Below, one piece after another: positions 33,737-43,357 of a stretch of 64,000 nt of DNA (positions within the stretch are counted from its first letter, which is position 1; each line of letters starts with the position of its first letter). Location: assembly GCF_900109745.1 (NCBI RefSeq), contig NZ_FOAV01000002.1, positions 473,729 to 537,728 of the forward strand. The letters are read 5' to 3'. This DNA comes from Roseateles sp. YR242 (GTDB lineage Bacteria; Pseudomonadota; Gammaproteobacteria; Burkholderiales; Burkholderiaceae_C). The notes under the pieces are model-generated. The model saw nothing but the letters and a program-made list of their open reading frames with translations, was not told the DNA's origin and ran no database searches. The translations under genes were made by a program, and so were the position numbers.

Positions 33737-34888
33737 ATGAACGTACGCAAGTTCTGGACGCAATTGCATTGGCTGCTGGGGATCTCCGTCGGCTCGCTGT
33801 TGCTGCTGATCGGCCTCAGTGGCGCCGTGGTGGCCTTTCGGGAGGAAGTACTGCAGGCGCTCAATCCGGCCACCGGCCGGGTGGTGAAGCGCGACACGCC
33901 GCTCATGACCCCGGACCAGTTGCTTCACGAATGGGCCGAGCAGCGGCCCGGCGAGCGGGTCGGCACGCTCACGCTTTACGCCGAACCCGAACTCCCGGCT
34001 CGCCTGGTGCTGGAACCGCGGGCCGGTGAACGGCGGGGCGACACGCTGTTCGTGAACCCCTACACAGGACTCCTGCTGGAGGAACGCTGGGGGCAGCGCT
34101 TCTTCGAGTTCACCGAATCCCTGCACCGCTGGCTGCTGCTGCCGCGCGAGCCCGGGCGAGTGGTCACTGGCTTGCTGGCCATCGGGCTGTTGATCCTCTC
34201 GCTGTCCGGGCTGTATCTGCGTTGGCCGCGGCATTGGAAGGACCGCCGCACCTGGTGGCACATCGACACCCGCCTGCGCGGCCGCGCGCTGTGGCGCCGG
34301 CTTCACCTGGTGGCCGGTACGGCCTGCCTGGTGCTTTACCTCGCATTGACCACCACTGGCATCTTCTGGGCCTTTGATGGTGTGCGTGACCCGGTCAGCG
34401 CCTGGCTCGGCGAGCCCCGACCCGCCAAGGCTGAAACGCCGAAGAAGGCTGGCCCCAAGGCCGACGGCGCTGGCGAGGTGTCACTGGCGACCGCATGGAC
34501 GAGCTTTGGCCGCGCCACGTCGGCAGAGGGCTGGAGCGAGGTGATCATTCGCGTGCCCACCCAGGCCAAGGCACCGATGCTGTTCACCTGGCTGAACCGC
34601 TCCCCCGCCCACGAGCGGGCGCGCAACCGCACCACTGTGAATGCGGCAACGGGTGAAGTCATGAAGGACGAGCGCTTCGCCGCCAAGCCGCTGGGCGGCA
34701 AGATCCTGGCCGCGATCTACCCCCTGCACATGGGCACGCTGCTGGGCCTCCCCGGGCGACTGGCGATGCTGGCCGCCGCCTTGATACTGCCCGCCTTCAC
34801 CATCACCGGTTGGTGGCTCTATCTGGACCGCCGCAAGCTGAAGCGGGCGGCAGAGGCCAAACGTCAAGGCCTGCGCGCCACCGCCTGA
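33737..34888 (+). CDS. PepSY-associated inner-membrane protein
   Basis: 383-residue membrane protein of the PepSY-TM (iron-regulated/PiuB-like) family. Helix 1 is WTQLHWLLGISVGSLLLLIGLSGAVVAF; a periplasmic PepSY region follows (FVNPYTGLLLEERWGQRFFEFTESLHRWLLL), then helices near 150-170 and 195-215 and a final pair with LHMGTLLGLPGRLAMLAAALILPAFTITGWWLYLDRRK. The family includes reductases or accessory proteins for siderophore and iron uptake. The ATG at 33737 is chosen because the hydrophobic core starts there; the upstream in-frame extension looks non-coding. Confidence 0.87.
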   Translation: MNVRKFWTQLHWLLGISVGSLLLLIGLSGAVVAFREEVLQALNPATGRVVKRDTPLMTPDQLLHEWAEQRPGERVGTLTLYAEPELPARLVLEPRAGERRGDTLFVNPYTGLLLEERWGQRFFEFTESLHRWLLLPREPGRVVTGLLAIGLLILSLSGLYLRWPRHWKDRRTWWHIDTRLRGRALWRRLHLVAGTACLVLYLALTTTGIFWAFDGVRDPVSAWLGEPRPAKAETPKKAGPKADGAGEVSLATAWTSFGRATSAEGWSEVIIRVPTQAKAPMLFTWLNRSPAHERARNRTTVNAATGEVMKDERFAAKPLGGKILAAIYPLHMGTLLGLPGRLAMLAAALILPAFTITGWWLYLDRRKLKRAAEAKRQGLRATA

Positions 34889-34959
34889 GAAACTGACCCA
34901 TACAAGTCGATCACTGGTCTACTTCAATGGCCCGCGGCCGTCTGTCCACAGCTTTGTGA

Positions 34960-35595
34960 CAGTCTTCTTCAGCACGTCCTCAACTGGCACTGGGTTTCGC
35001 AGGCACACGCCGGCGTGACCAGGTGGACCCGCACGGCCTCACCGCACTGCTGGTGCTGTGGATGGCCGTGGTGGTGGTGTTCTTCTCACTGCCGCAATCG
35101 ACTGGTGGGCTGCGTCCTTCCCGCGGTGCCCCCCATCGCCGGACTGGTGGCATTGGCCTGGGCCCGCCTGCAGCCCGCCTCCGCGCTGATGCAGCGTTGG
35201 GCATGGGTCAGCCTGGGGGTGGCAGCGGTGCTGGGCGTTGCAGCGGTGGCCGCCTTGGCGGTGTCCCCGCTGCACAGTACCCGTGAACTGGCGGAGGACC
35301 TTCGTCGTTTGCGTCAGGGCGACGAGCCCGTCGTCATGCTCCGCCGGTTCGATTACGACCTGCCGCTGTATGCCAGGCTGAAGTCCCCGGTCCGGGTACA
35401 GAGCGACTGGAACGCGCCGGAGGTCCTGGCGCGAGACAACTGGCGCAAGGAGCTGGCGGAAACGGGGCACTTCACCCCCGGAGGCCCGGCAGGCCACCTC
35501 ATCGACGAGACCGCACTGAAAAAGGTTTTGTGCGGCGGGGCGTGGCGCTGTGGCGCGTGGTGCCGGCGCAGCTCGATTGCGGGCCGTCGCGATGA
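34960..35595 (+). pseudogene. Decayed ArnT-like (PMT/GT39) glycosyltransferase fragment
   Basis: Three reading frames joined by two frameshifts together read like the C-terminal third of an ArnT/GT39 glycosyltransferase. Frame 1 (to about 35100) gives HGLTALLVLWMAVVVVFFSLPQS, the last membrane helix. Frame 2 (from about 35097) continues RLVGCVLPAVPPIAGLVALAW..LDE-like loop..ARLKSPVRVQSDWN. Frame 3 (from about 35523) ends FVRRGVALWRVVPAQLDCG and stops at 35593. The N-terminal two thirds are missing. Its stop overlaps the start of the next remnant (ATGA), so both once formed an operon that modified lipids or polysaccharides. Confidence 0.65.
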
Positions 35596-36003
35596 ATCAT
35601 GACGTGATGAATGAAGAGGCAAGCTCCAGTCCGGACCAGCATGGCGGCGCACCCACAAGGCTGTGCGTGTGTGCCGATGCTTTCGGTCTGCATCCATCCG
35701 TCAATGACGCGGTGCTGCAACTGGTGGCGCAAGGTCGGCTTCAGGCGACCAGTGCGATGGTCGGCGCGCCGGCCTGGCTACCGGGGGCTGCCGCACTGAA
35801 GGCCCTGGAACCGGAGTGATCTGTTGATGTGCCACCCTGCGGCGAGTCGCATCGACGGTGACGCCATTGCCGATGCGCGTCGGCGTGAATTCTTGGTGTG
35901 GGCCGATCCCGCCATGCATGAAGCGTTGAAGCAGCGCGATGTGCAGCTGATGCCGATGAGCGTGTGGCTGCAACAGCGAAGCACCATTCGCGCGGCTGCC
36001 TGA
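35592..36003 (+). pseudogene. Decayed ChbG/HpnK (YdjC-like) deacetylase remnant
   Basis: The first piece (35592-35819) reads RLCVCADAFGLHPSVNDAVL and QATSAMVGAPAW, the N-terminus of a YdjC-family deacetylase. The usual metal-binding ADDFG has become ADAFG. It stops at a TGA at 35817. The C-terminal piece continues in another frame (from about 35815): DLLMCHPAASRIDGDAI and ARRREFLVWADPAMHEALK, then a stop at 36001. About 100 residues of the middle, including metal ligands, are absent. The intact family is about 250-290 residues. It is therefore inactive; it once followed the ArnT-like gene. Confidence 0.7.
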
Positions 36004-36018
36004 GCCGGGGCCGGGCGC

Positions 36019-37521
36019 CTACTGCGGCACAGGCGCCGCATCCAACCGCTTGGCCAACAACCGCCACCGGGCGGGTGTTGCCACGAAGGCGCTCAGGCGC
36101 TGCGCGGTATCGGACAACGACGACGCCGTCAGAAGATTGCCGCTGGCGATTTCCTCGGCTTCCTTGGCGGAGCGGCTCACGTCGGCCATGGCGCCGTCCA
36201 TCTGCTGCACCGCCACGGACTGCTGCTGCGTCGATGAAGTGATCTCCCTGCTCGCGGTCTCCGTGAAACGCACCCGCTCCACGATGGTCCGCAAAGTGTT
36301 CGCCACCTCTGCGAAGCGCTTGACACTCTCATCCACCGCCTTGGAGCCACCTTCCGTGGTCATCACCGTCGCGTTGGACGCGTTGCGGATCAGTTCCAGC
36401 CGGCGCTTGATGTCGATGGCGTCCGCCTGCATGGTCTTGGCCAGAAGCCGGATTTCGTCGGCCACTGTCTGGAATCGCTCCCCGGCACTGCCTGCCCCCG
36501 CCGCTTCGATCGTGGCATTGATGGCCAGGATGTTGGTGCGTGCCGCCAGTGACTCCATGGTGCCCAGCACCCCCTCGGCGTCCTGCACCGATTTGCCCAG
36601 CCGAAGCATCTGGTCCACCACGTGGTCAATCTGCACGCGCAGCGCCTGAACCGTCGATTGCGCCTGCTCGGCTGCGAGCCCGCCCTCCAGGGCGGCATGG
36701 GTGCTGGCCATCGCGACCTGCTGCACCTCGGTGGACCGGCGGGCGATCTGTCCTGCAGCTGTCTGCACCTCGTGCAGGGTGGCACTGAGTTGCACAGCCG
36801 CCGTGGCCGTGTGCTGGCTGGAAAGGGCCTGTCGCCCTGAAGACGCCGTCAATGCCCGGGATTGCAGGGCCACTTCATCCGCCGCAGTGCCGACGGTGCG
36901 AGTCAGCAAGCGTTGCAAACCGATCCACACCGCCAATACCAGCACCAGCCCCATGCCGGTCCCGGCCATGGCGCTGGTCTTCACGAAGGCCGTGGTCTTG
37001 TTCATCGCCAGCGCGGCGGCATCGAGTTCGGCGGCCTGGCCCCGCTCAAGCTCACTCAGCCGGCTGCGGAGCCCTTCCATGAGTTGCCGGCCTTCGGCGA
37101 CCTTGGCTGATGCCATGACGGCATCGAGCGACGCGCCCGGGCGTTGAGCGATGCGGGCGTCATAGAGGTCGAACAGCATCGAAACCCCACGCTGTACCTC
37201 GGCCAGTTGCCGTCCGCCTGCGGCCAGGCTGGGGCGCTCTTGCAGCCAGGCCAGCCCCTGCCGTACCGCAGTGGCCGCCTGTTTTTCAGGCACCAGATAA
37301 GCCCGGTCGCCGGTGAGGAGGAACCCGCGCTGGGCCGTTTCGGTGGCCGTCAGGGCAGTTGAAAGGGCGGCGATGGCCCGCACGTCCTCCTGTTCGTCGG
37401 TGACCTCCAGGTTGGACTGCTCCATGAGGAAGGCGCTGCGCACGGCCAGACCGCCCATCACGCACAAGGCCACCGAGGCGACTGCAAAGCCCAGTCCCAG
37501 GCTCCGTCCGTAGGTCTTCAT
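36019..37521 (-). CDS. Methyl-accepting chemotaxis protein with CHASE3-type sensor
   Basis: 500-residue chemoreceptor. It has helix 1 (GLGFAVASVALCVMGGLAV), a periplasmic four-helix CHASE3-like domain with TETAQRGFLLTGDRAYLVPE, helix 2 (AGTGMGLVLVLAVWIGLQRLL), and a cytoplasmic signalling domain whose hairpin tip reads ARTNILAINATIEAAGAG. No clear HAMP domain is seen between helix 2 and the signalling domain. The tip differs slightly from the usual NLLALNAAIEAARAGE. GAAGGGC precedes the ATG at 37521; longer in-frame starts upstream look non-coding. No che genes are nearby. Confidence 0.88.
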   Translation of the reverse strand: MKTYGRSLGLGFAVASVALCVMGGLAVRSAFLMEQSNLEVTDEQEDVRAIAALSTALTATETAQRGFLLTGDRAYLVPEKQAATAVRQGLAWLQERPSLAAGGRQLAEVQRGVSMLFDLYDARIAQRPGASLDAVMASAKVAEGRQLMEGLRSRLSELERGQAAELDAAALAMNKTTAFVKTSAMAGTGMGLVLVLAVWIGLQRLLTRTVGTAADEVALQSRALTASSGRQALSSQHTATAAVQLSATLHEVQTAAGQIARRSTEVQQVAMASTHAALEGGLAAEQAQSTVQALRVQIDHVVDQMLRLGKSVQDAEGVLGTMESLAARTNILAINATIEAAGAGSAGERFQTVADEIRLLAKTMQADAIDIKRRLELIRNASNATVMTTEGGSKAVDESVKRFAEVANTLRTIVERVRFTETASREITSSTQQQSVAVQQMDGAMADVSRSAKEAEEIASGNLLTASSLSDTAQRLSAFVATPARWRLLAKRLDAAPVPQ

Positions 37522-37833
37522 GGCTGCCCTTCTGCCTCGTCGCCGCGTTGGAGGGGTCACTGCCCGGGGCGTACGTCCCCGCCGTGCCCGGCAAGACGTT
37601 GCTGCGGGCAGGGGCAACGGGCCAGTACCGTTTCGGGAGGGCAAAGCGGGCACCTGCCCGGATTTTGGACACCCTTTGCGTTTGTGCGCTACCATGGCCC
37701 GATAGACCGTGAGGTTGTCAAACCGGCGCTTTGTCTCGTCCGATTCCATCGAACGTGGGCAAGTCCTCGCCTTGATCGCTTGGCGCATCTGCTCCCGCCA
37801 CATGTCGTGGCGTGAAACGCGAGGAGTCCTGCG

Positions 37834-38079
37834 ATGTCCGTCCAGATATCTGCCGAGTTGAAGCTCGAAGCGCTACGTGACGCCCTGCGTACCAGCGTTG
37901 AAGCATTGCAGCGACGCCGCGCCAGCGAGATCCCCGAGCTCCTGATCGATCGACTTGTCCGCCTGGATTGGCTGGAATGGAATGGTGGGACCTTGCGCCT
38001 GACCACGACTGGCGAGAACATCTACAGGCGCGAAGTCGCTCAGCGACGAGCCAGCGCCGACATTGACACCCCACGCTGA
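37834..38079 (+). CDS. Small hypothetical protein, winged-helix-like
   Basis: 81-residue soluble protein: an N-terminal helix (ISAELKLEALRDALRTSVEALQRRRASEIPELLIDRLVRL) then a short beta hairpin (LDWLEWNGGTLRLTTTGENIYRREV). The pattern, a helical start followed by LEWNGGTLRLTTTGE, is like small winged-helix proteins, but I do not recognise a named family. It is followed 25 bp later by another tiny gene, and preceded by an unusually A/T-containing leader at 37690-37830. Coding preference and length make it plausible. Confidence 0.6.
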   Translation: MSVQISAELKLEALRDALRTSVEALQRRRASEIPELLIDRLVRLDWLEWNGGTLRLTTTGENIYRREVAQRRASADIDTPR

Positions 38080-38104
38080 CCTGAAGTTCAAGAAGGAAAC
38101 CGCG

Positions 38105-38242
38105 ATGGCCACCAAGCCCAATTACCAGTTCGAAAAACGCCAGCGAGAAATGGCGAAGCAGAAGAAGAAGCAGGAAAAGGCCCAGCGCAAGGGGTCGCCC
38201 TCCCCCGCCGAACAGGCCGGAGGCGCCAAGGAACCGAGCTGA
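38105..38242 (+). CDS. Conserved small highly basic protein (45 residues)
   Basis: Reads MATKPNYQFEKRQREMAKQK and then a Lys-rich helix (KKKQEKAQRKG) ending in a Ser/Pro/Gly tail. The MATKPNYxFEKRQRE start is a pattern I know from tiny conserved hypothetical proteins of many proteobacteria. AAGGAAACCGCG is the leader before the ATG. It is 25 bp downstream of the 81-residue ORF and convergent with the kinase gene, whose stop lies next to its own. Function unknown; charge suggests nucleic-acid or ribosome contact. Confidence 0.65.
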   Translation: MATKPNYQFEKRQREMAKQKKKQEKAQRKGSPSPAEQAGGAKEPS

Positions 38243-38243
38243 G

Positions 38244-40364
38244 CTAGTCCGGTTTATCCAGGACGGCCCTGACTCTGGCCGCCAGTTCGTCCAGAGTGAA
38301 GGGCTTGCCCAGCAACTCCACCCCCGGGTCCAGCACGCCGTTGTGCACCACGGCGTTGCGTGTGTACCCGGTGGTGAACAACACCCGCAGATCGGGCCGC
38401 CGCTTGCGCACTTCATCGGCCAGCTTGCGCCCGTTCATGCCCGGCATCACGACGTCTGCAAACAGCAGCGCGATTTCCGGATGGGCATCGATCAGCTTCA
38501 GCGCGGCTTCCCCGCCTTCCGCTGCCAGCACCCGGTAGCCGAGTTCGGTCAAGGCTTCGATCGATGACAGCCGCACCGACTCCTCATCCTCCACCACCAG
38601 CACCGTCTCCTGCCCATCGCTCAGCGGCATAGGGACCGTGGCGCTGGCCACCACCTCGTCCTCGGGCGCATTGAGCAGCCGCGGCAGATAGATCTTCACG
38701 GTCGTGCCCTGGCCGGGCTCGGAATAGATCTTGACGTGGCCGCCGGACTGTTTGACGAAACCGTAGACCTGGCTCAGCCCAAGCCCGGTGCCCCGGCCAA
38801 CTTCCTTGGTGGTGAAGAAGGGATCAAAGGCCCGGGCCATCACGTCCGGCGCCATGCCGCTGCCGGTATCAGACACCGCCACCATCACATACTGGCCTGC
38901 GACGAGGCCGATCTGCTCCGACGCGTAACGCTCGTCCAGATAGGCGTTCACCGTCTCGATGGTCAATTGCCCCCCCTCCGGCATGGCATCTCGTGCGTTG
39001 ACGGCCAGGTTGAGGATGGCGTTTTCCAGCTGGTTGGGATCCGCGTGGGTGCGCCACAGGCCACCCGCGAGCACGGATTCCAGCTCGATGGCGCCGCCCA
39101 TTGAATGGCGCAGCAGGTCCGACATGCCCGCCACCAGCTTGTTGACGTTGAGCGCTTCCGGCTTCAGCGGTTGCTGCCGGGAGAACGCCAGCAAGCGCTG
39201 CGTCAACTGGGCCGCCCGCTTGGTGCCATTGCGTGCCGCGTCCACGTAGCGCATGGCCAGCGCGTCGTCCTTCAGATACTTGCGCGCCAGCAGGTCCAGC
39301 GAGCTGACCACCACGGCGAGCATGTTGTTGAAGTCATGGGCAATGCCGCCGGTGAGCTGGCCGACCGCCTCCATCTTCTGGGACTGCCGCAACGCGTCCT
39401 CGGTCCGCATCCGGTGGTCCAGCTCTTCCTGGACGCGGCGTTCCAGCGTGTCGTTGAGCTCGCGCAGCGCCTGCTCGGTGCGGTGGCGCTGGGTCACGTC
39501 CTGGAACAGCACAGCCACCTGCTGACGCTCGGCAGGCTCAATGCGGAAGGCCGCCAGCTCCAGGTAGCGGCCCGTGCGCTCCAGCTCGCGCTCGAATCGC
39601 ACCGGCACGCCGGAGAGCAACACGTTGCGGTAGATCTCCACCCAGCCGTCGGCTTCGTCAGGCACCATCTCCCGCACCTTCTGGCCCACCACGTTCGGTA
39701 TGCCGGCGTTGGCCGCGTAGGCCGGGTTGGCCAGGATGTGAACGTAGTCGCTCAGCGGCCCGTGCGGGCCATCGAAGAATTCAATGACGCAGAAGCCCTC
39801 GTCGATGCGCTCGAAGAGCGTCTGGAATTGGCTTTCACTTTCGTTGAGACGACGCAGCTTCAGCACCTTCTCCGTCGTCTCCCAGACCGTGCAGATCAGG
39901 CCCTGGATGCGGCCGGCATCGTCACGCAGCGGGGTGAAGGAGAAGGTGAACCAGGCCTGTTCAGTGTGGCCATGGCGGTTGATGAGCAGTGGCAGGTCTT
40001 CGCGGTAGAGCCCGCGGCCCTGCAGGGTGGTGGACACCAGCGCCTCCAGGTCCGGCCAGATCTCGGCCCAGACCTGCTGCAGCGGCGCTCCCACGGCGGC
40101 CGGATGCTTGCCCCCCAGCATCGCCGAATAGGGCTCGTTGTAGACCATCGCCAGCTCCGGCCCCCAGGCCAGCCACATGGGCATCAGCGAGTCCATCATC
40201 ATCGCAACGGAGCTGGTCAGCGCCCGGGGCCACTGATCCGGATGGCCAAGTGTGGTGGCGCCCCAATCCGTGCTGCTCAACAGGGGATGCGCAGCAGGCC
40301 GGACGGTGCCGGTGGGAACCACGTGGAGGTGAGCGCGGGCGGGCGAACTTTCGTCGTCAATCAT
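38244..40364 (-). CDS. PAS-containing hybrid sensor histidine kinase
   Basis: 706-residue cytoplasmic hybrid kinase with no membrane helix. Order: PAS-like domain 1 (about 25-170, [28 protein letters not shown]), PAS domain 2 (about 180-300), HisKA with the phospho-accepting His in [14 protein letters not shown], HATPase with [20 protein letters not shown] and GTGLGLS, and a C-terminal receiver whose Asp is in [13 protein letters not shown]. The receiver suggests an internal phosphorelay. The ATG at 40364 is preferred over a TTG 19 codons earlier. No response regulator gene is adjacent. Confidence 0.9.
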   Translation of the reverse strand: MIDDESSPARAHLHVVPTGTVRPAAHPLLSSTDWGATTLGHPDQWPRALTSSVAMMMDSLMPMWLAWGPELAMVYNEPYSAMLGGKHPAAVGAPLQQVWAEIWPDLEALVSTTLQGRGLYREDLPLLINRHGHTEQAWFTFSFTPLRDDAGRIQGLICTVWETTEKVLKLRRLNESESQFQTLFERIDEGFCVIEFFDGPHGPLSDYVHILANPAYAANAGIPNVVGQKVREMVPDEADGWVEIYRNVLLSGVPVRFERELERTGRYLELAAFRIEPAERQQVAVLFQDVTQRHRTEQALRELNDTLERRVQEELDHRMRTEDALRQSQKMEAVGQLTGGIAHDFNNMLAVVVSSLDLLARKYLKDDALAMRYVDAARNGTKRAAQLTQRLLAFSRQQPLKPEALNVNKLVAGMSDLLRHSMGGAIELESVLAGGLWRTHADPNQLENAILNLAVNARDAMPEGGQLTIETVNAYLDERYASEQIGLVAGQYVMVAVSDTGSGMAPDVMARAFDPFFTTKEVGRGTGLGLSQVYGFVKQSGGHVKIYSEPGQGTTVKIYLPRLLNAPEDEVVASATVPMPLSDGQETVLVVEDEESVRLSSIEALTELGYRVLAAEGGEAALKLIDAHPEIALLFADVVMPGMNGRKLADEVRKRRPDLRVLFTTGYTRNAVVHNGVLDPGVELLGKPFTLDELAARVRAVLDKPD

Positions 40365-40529
40365 GGCGCGGGCGGGGGGCACGAGGAAATAACTGCGGCT
40401 GAGTATCGCAGCCTGGCGCAACGGCCTTTTGTCGGTCCATGATCCGGCCCCTTTTCCGGTCCCCGATCCGGCCCCTTTTTCGACCCCTTTCGCGGCCCCT
40501 TCCCAATCCCTCGCGGCGCCCTTCCCACT

Positions 40530-40607
40530 ACGAGCCGCACGAGCGGCTAAAAGCCCTTAGGACCCGCAACGAGCCGCACGAGCCGCTAAAGGCGCTCAGG
40601 ACCCGCT
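40530..40607. repeat. Two 39-bp direct repeats at the rhlE-like gene end
   Basis: ACGAGCCGCACGAGCGGCTA begins copy 1 at 40530 and an almost identical copy 2 starts at 40569; copy 2 runs into the stop codon of the helicase gene at 40596. Each unit contains AGCCGC-ACGA-GCGGCT, a 6-bp hairpin (less perfect in copy 2). The neighbouring 40440-40500 has further CCGGCCCCTTTT-type near-repeats. The 231-bp spacer holds nothing else. Confidence 0.75.
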
Positions 40608-41876
40608 GCGGGCCGCTGCCGCGCGCAGCTTGTCCTTCTTGCTCGGCCGCCGGCCCTTGACGCCGCCGTTCGGGTCCAGCGGCGCCGACACAGCCACCGG
40701 TACGTCCTTCGGCTCGAAGCCTTCGATACGCTCACGCGGCACACGGTGGCCCTGGCGTTTTTCGATCAGGCGGAAATGCGCCTCCGCCTGCGCGCCGATA
40801 AAACTGACCGCCAGCCCCGTCTCGCCCGCTCGGCCGGTGCGGCCGATGCGGTGCACGTAATCCACCGCTGAACGCGGCAGGTCGTAGTTCACCACCACCG
40901 GCAGCTTGGCGATGTCGATGCCGCGCGCGCCCAGGTCGGTGGCCACCAGCACGCGCAGCCGGCTCGCCTTGAAGTCGGACAGCAAGCGCGTGCGAGCGCC
41001 CTGGCTCGCATCTCCGTGGAAGGCGGCCGCTTCGATGCCGGCCTTGCGCAGCTTGTCGGCCACGTGGTCGCAGGCGTAGCGGGTTGCCACAAAAACCAGC
41101 ACGCGGGACCATTCCCCCTGTTCGATCATGTGGCGCAGCAGCGGTGTGCGTCGAGCGTCGTCCACCTCGACGGCATGCTCTTCGATCTTTGCTTCGATCA
41201 CCGGCTCCGGCGTGATCTCGATGCGGACCGGGTCGCGCAGCAGCTTTGCGGCCAAGGCCTGCACCGCCTCCGGGAAGGTGGCCGAGAACAGCAGGTTCTG
41301 GCGGCGGGCCGGCAGCAGTGCCAACACGCGGTTCACCTCATCGGCAAAACCACCATCCAGCAGCCGATCCGCCTCGTCCAGCACCAGGCAGTCCAGATCG
41401 GCGAGCTTCAGGCCGTTGTGCTCGACCACGTCGAGCAGCCGGCCCGGGGTCGCGACCACGACCTCGGCCCCCCCGCGCAATGCCATCAACTGCGGATTGA
41501 TCGACACGCCGCCAAACAGCACCGACACCTTCACCGGCTCGGCCAGGAAGGGCTCGATCTGGCGCAGTGTCTCGCCCACCTGGGCGGCCAGCTCGCGGGT
41601 GGGCACCAGCACCAGGGCCTGCGTGCGCCGCAATGCAGGACGAATGCCGGTATCGATCTGCTGCATCAGCGGGAACGCAAATGCCGCCGTCTTGCCCGAA
41701 CCTGTCTGGGCCGAGGCCAGCAGATCACGGCCGGCCAGGGCCGGCGGGATCGCGGCGGCCTGGATGGGCGTGGGCTCGTCGTAACCCAGCGCATCGGCCG
41801 CACGCACGAAGTTGGCGGCCAGCCCGAGGGCGGCGAAGGTGCTCACGGGCGAGGTACTTGCGGGCGAGGTACTCAC
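40596..41876 (-). CDS. DEAD-box RNA helicase, RhlE-like
   Basis: 426-residue ATP-dependent RNA helicase. The core motifs are in order: TPIQ (Q motif region), ASAQTGSGKT (motif I), PTRELAAQ (Ia), VATPGRLLD (Ib), VLDEADRLLD (II), FSATF (III), VLVATDLGARGIDI (V) and HRIGRTGRAG (VI). The C-terminal tail is short and basic (GGVKGRRPSKKDKLRAAAA). It starts inside the stop of dbpA (ATGA overlap), so the two helicases are co-translated. Probable role in ribosome assembly or RNA turnover. Confidence 0.95.
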   Translation of the reverse strand: MSTSPASTSPVSTFAALGLAANFVRAADALGYDEPTPIQAAAIPPALAGRDLLASAQTGSGKTAAFAFPLMQQIDTGIRPALRRTQALVLVPTRELAAQVGETLRQIEPFLAEPVKVSVLFGGVSINPQLMALRGGAEVVVATPGRLLDVVEHNGLKLADLDCLVLDEADRLLDGGFADEVNRVLALLPARRQNLLFSATFPEAVQALAAKLLRDPVRIEITPEPVIEAKIEEHAVEVDDARRTPLLRHMIEQGEWSRVLVFVATRYACDHVADKLRKAGIEAAAFHGDASQGARTRLLSDFKASRLRVLVATDLGARGIDIAKLPVVVNYDLPRSAVDYVHRIGRTGRAGETGLAVSFIGAQAEAHFRLIEKRQGHRVPRERIEGFEPKDVPVAVSAPLDPNGGVKGRRPSKKDKLRAAAARSGS

Positions 41877-43309
41877 AGGCGACGCACCTTCACCGACTTG
41901 CCCTTCACCTTGCCGGCGTTCAGGCCGCGCAGGGCCTGGTCAGCCACGCTGCGATCCACAGCGACATAGGTGGAGAACTCGTTGACGTTGATCTTGCCGA
42001 TCAGGCTGCCGGCGAAGCCGAGGTCCTTGGTCAGTGCGCCCAGCACGTCGCCCGGGCGGATCTTTTCCTTGCGGCCGCCCAGGATCTGCAGCGTCACCAT
42101 CGGCGGGTGCAGGGGTTCGGCGCCCGGCTTGTCGGTCAGCTCGCTCAGTGGATGCCAGACGCTGGGGCTGCCTTGCAACTGCTCGATGCGGCCCACCCTG
42201 CCCATGTCTTCCATGCTGGCGAGGCTGAAGGCCCAGCCTTCCTCGTCCGCGCGGCCGGTGCGGCCCACGCGGTGCACATGGACTTCGGCGTCGGGGGTGA
42301 TGTCCACGTTGATGACCGCTTCCAGCTGGGCAATGTCCAGCCCGCGAGCCGCCACGTCGGTGGCCACCAGCACACTGCAGCTGCGGTTGGAGAACTGCAC
42401 CAGCACCTGGTCGCGTTCACGCTGGTCCAGGTCGCCATGCAGCTCCAGCGCTGCAATGCCCTGCGACTGCAGCACGGCGACGAGGTCGCGGCATTGCTGC
42501 TTGGTGTTGCAGAACGCGAGGGTGCTGCCGGGGCGGAAGTGGTTCAGCAATTGACCCACCGCGTGCAGGCGTTCGCTCTCGTTCACCTCGTAAAAGCGCT
42601 GGCGGATCTTGCCGGCCGCATGCCGCTCGGTGAGCTTCACCTCTTGCGGGTCGCGCATGAAGCGCCCGGCCAGCGAGGCCACGCCATCGGGATAGGTGGC
42701 GGAGAAGAGCAGCGTCTGGCGGTTCTTCGGGCAGGCCTGGACGACTTGCGCGATGTCCTCGGCAAAGCCCATGTCCAGCATGCGGTCCGCCTCGTCCAGC
42801 ACCAGGGTGTTGAGGGCGTCCAGCGACAGGGTGTCCCGGGAGAGGTGGTCCAGAATGCGGCCGGGCGTGCCCACCACGATGTGGGCACCATGGGCCAGGC
42901 TGGCCAACTGGTTGCGGATGGGGGCGCCGCCGCACAGGGTCAGCGTCTTGATGTTGTCCTCGGACCGTGCCAGGCGGCGGATCTCCTGGGTGACCTGGTC
43001 GGCCAGTTCACGCGTGGGGCACAGCACCAGCGCCTGCACCGCAAAGCGACGGGGGTTCAGGTTGGCCAGCAGCGGCAGCGTGAACGCGGCGGTCTTGCCG
43101 CTGCCGGTCTTGGCTTGCGCAATCAGGTCGCGCCCCGCCAGCGACAGCGGCAGGCTGGCGGCCTGGATGGGGGTCATCGACAGGTAGCCCAGCTGCTGCA
43201 GCGTGGCCTGCATGGTGGGCGGCAGCGGCAGGTGAGCGAAGGAAGAAGCGTCGGCCGGCAGTGGCGACTGCGCCGGCGTCGCGGCGCCGGTGGATTCAGT
43301 ACGGGTCAT
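41873..43309 (-). CDS. dbpA: ATP-dependent RNA helicase DbpA
   Basis: 478-residue DEAD-box helicase with the full motif set (AQAKTGSGKT, CPTRELADQ, VGTPGRILDH, VLDEADRMLD, FSATYP, VLVATDVAARGLDI, HRVGRTGRA) and the diagnostic C-terminal RNA-binding domain (VTLQILGGRKEKIRPGDVLGALT, GKINVNEFSTYVAV, GKVKGKSVKVRRL). That domain recognises hairpin 92 of 23S rRNA, and DbpA acts in late 50S assembly. The family is firm. It is the first gene of a two-helicase transcript. Confidence 0.95.
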   Translation of the reverse strand: MTRTESTGAATPAQSPLPADASSFAHLPLPPTMQATLQQLGYLSMTPIQAASLPLSLAGRDLIAQAKTGSGKTAAFTLPLLANLNPRRFAVQALVLCPTRELADQVTQEIRRLARSEDNIKTLTLCGGAPIRNQLASLAHGAHIVVGTPGRILDHLSRDTLSLDALNTLVLDEADRMLDMGFAEDIAQVVQACPKNRQTLLFSATYPDGVASLAGRFMRDPQEVKLTERHAAGKIRQRFYEVNESERLHAVGQLLNHFRPGSTLAFCNTKQQCRDLVAVLQSQGIAALELHGDLDQRERDQVLVQFSNRSCSVLVATDVAARGLDIAQLEAVINVDITPDAEVHVHRVGRTGRADEEGWAFSLASMEDMGRVGRIEQLQGSPSVWHPLSELTDKPGAEPLHPPMVTLQILGGRKEKIRPGDVLGALTKDLGFAGSLIGKINVNEFSTYVAVDRSVADQALRGLNAGKVKGKSVKVRRL

Positions 43310-43357
43310 GCGCGATTGTCGCGGCTTTCCGGGCCAAGTCCCGCCACGGCAGCGCCT

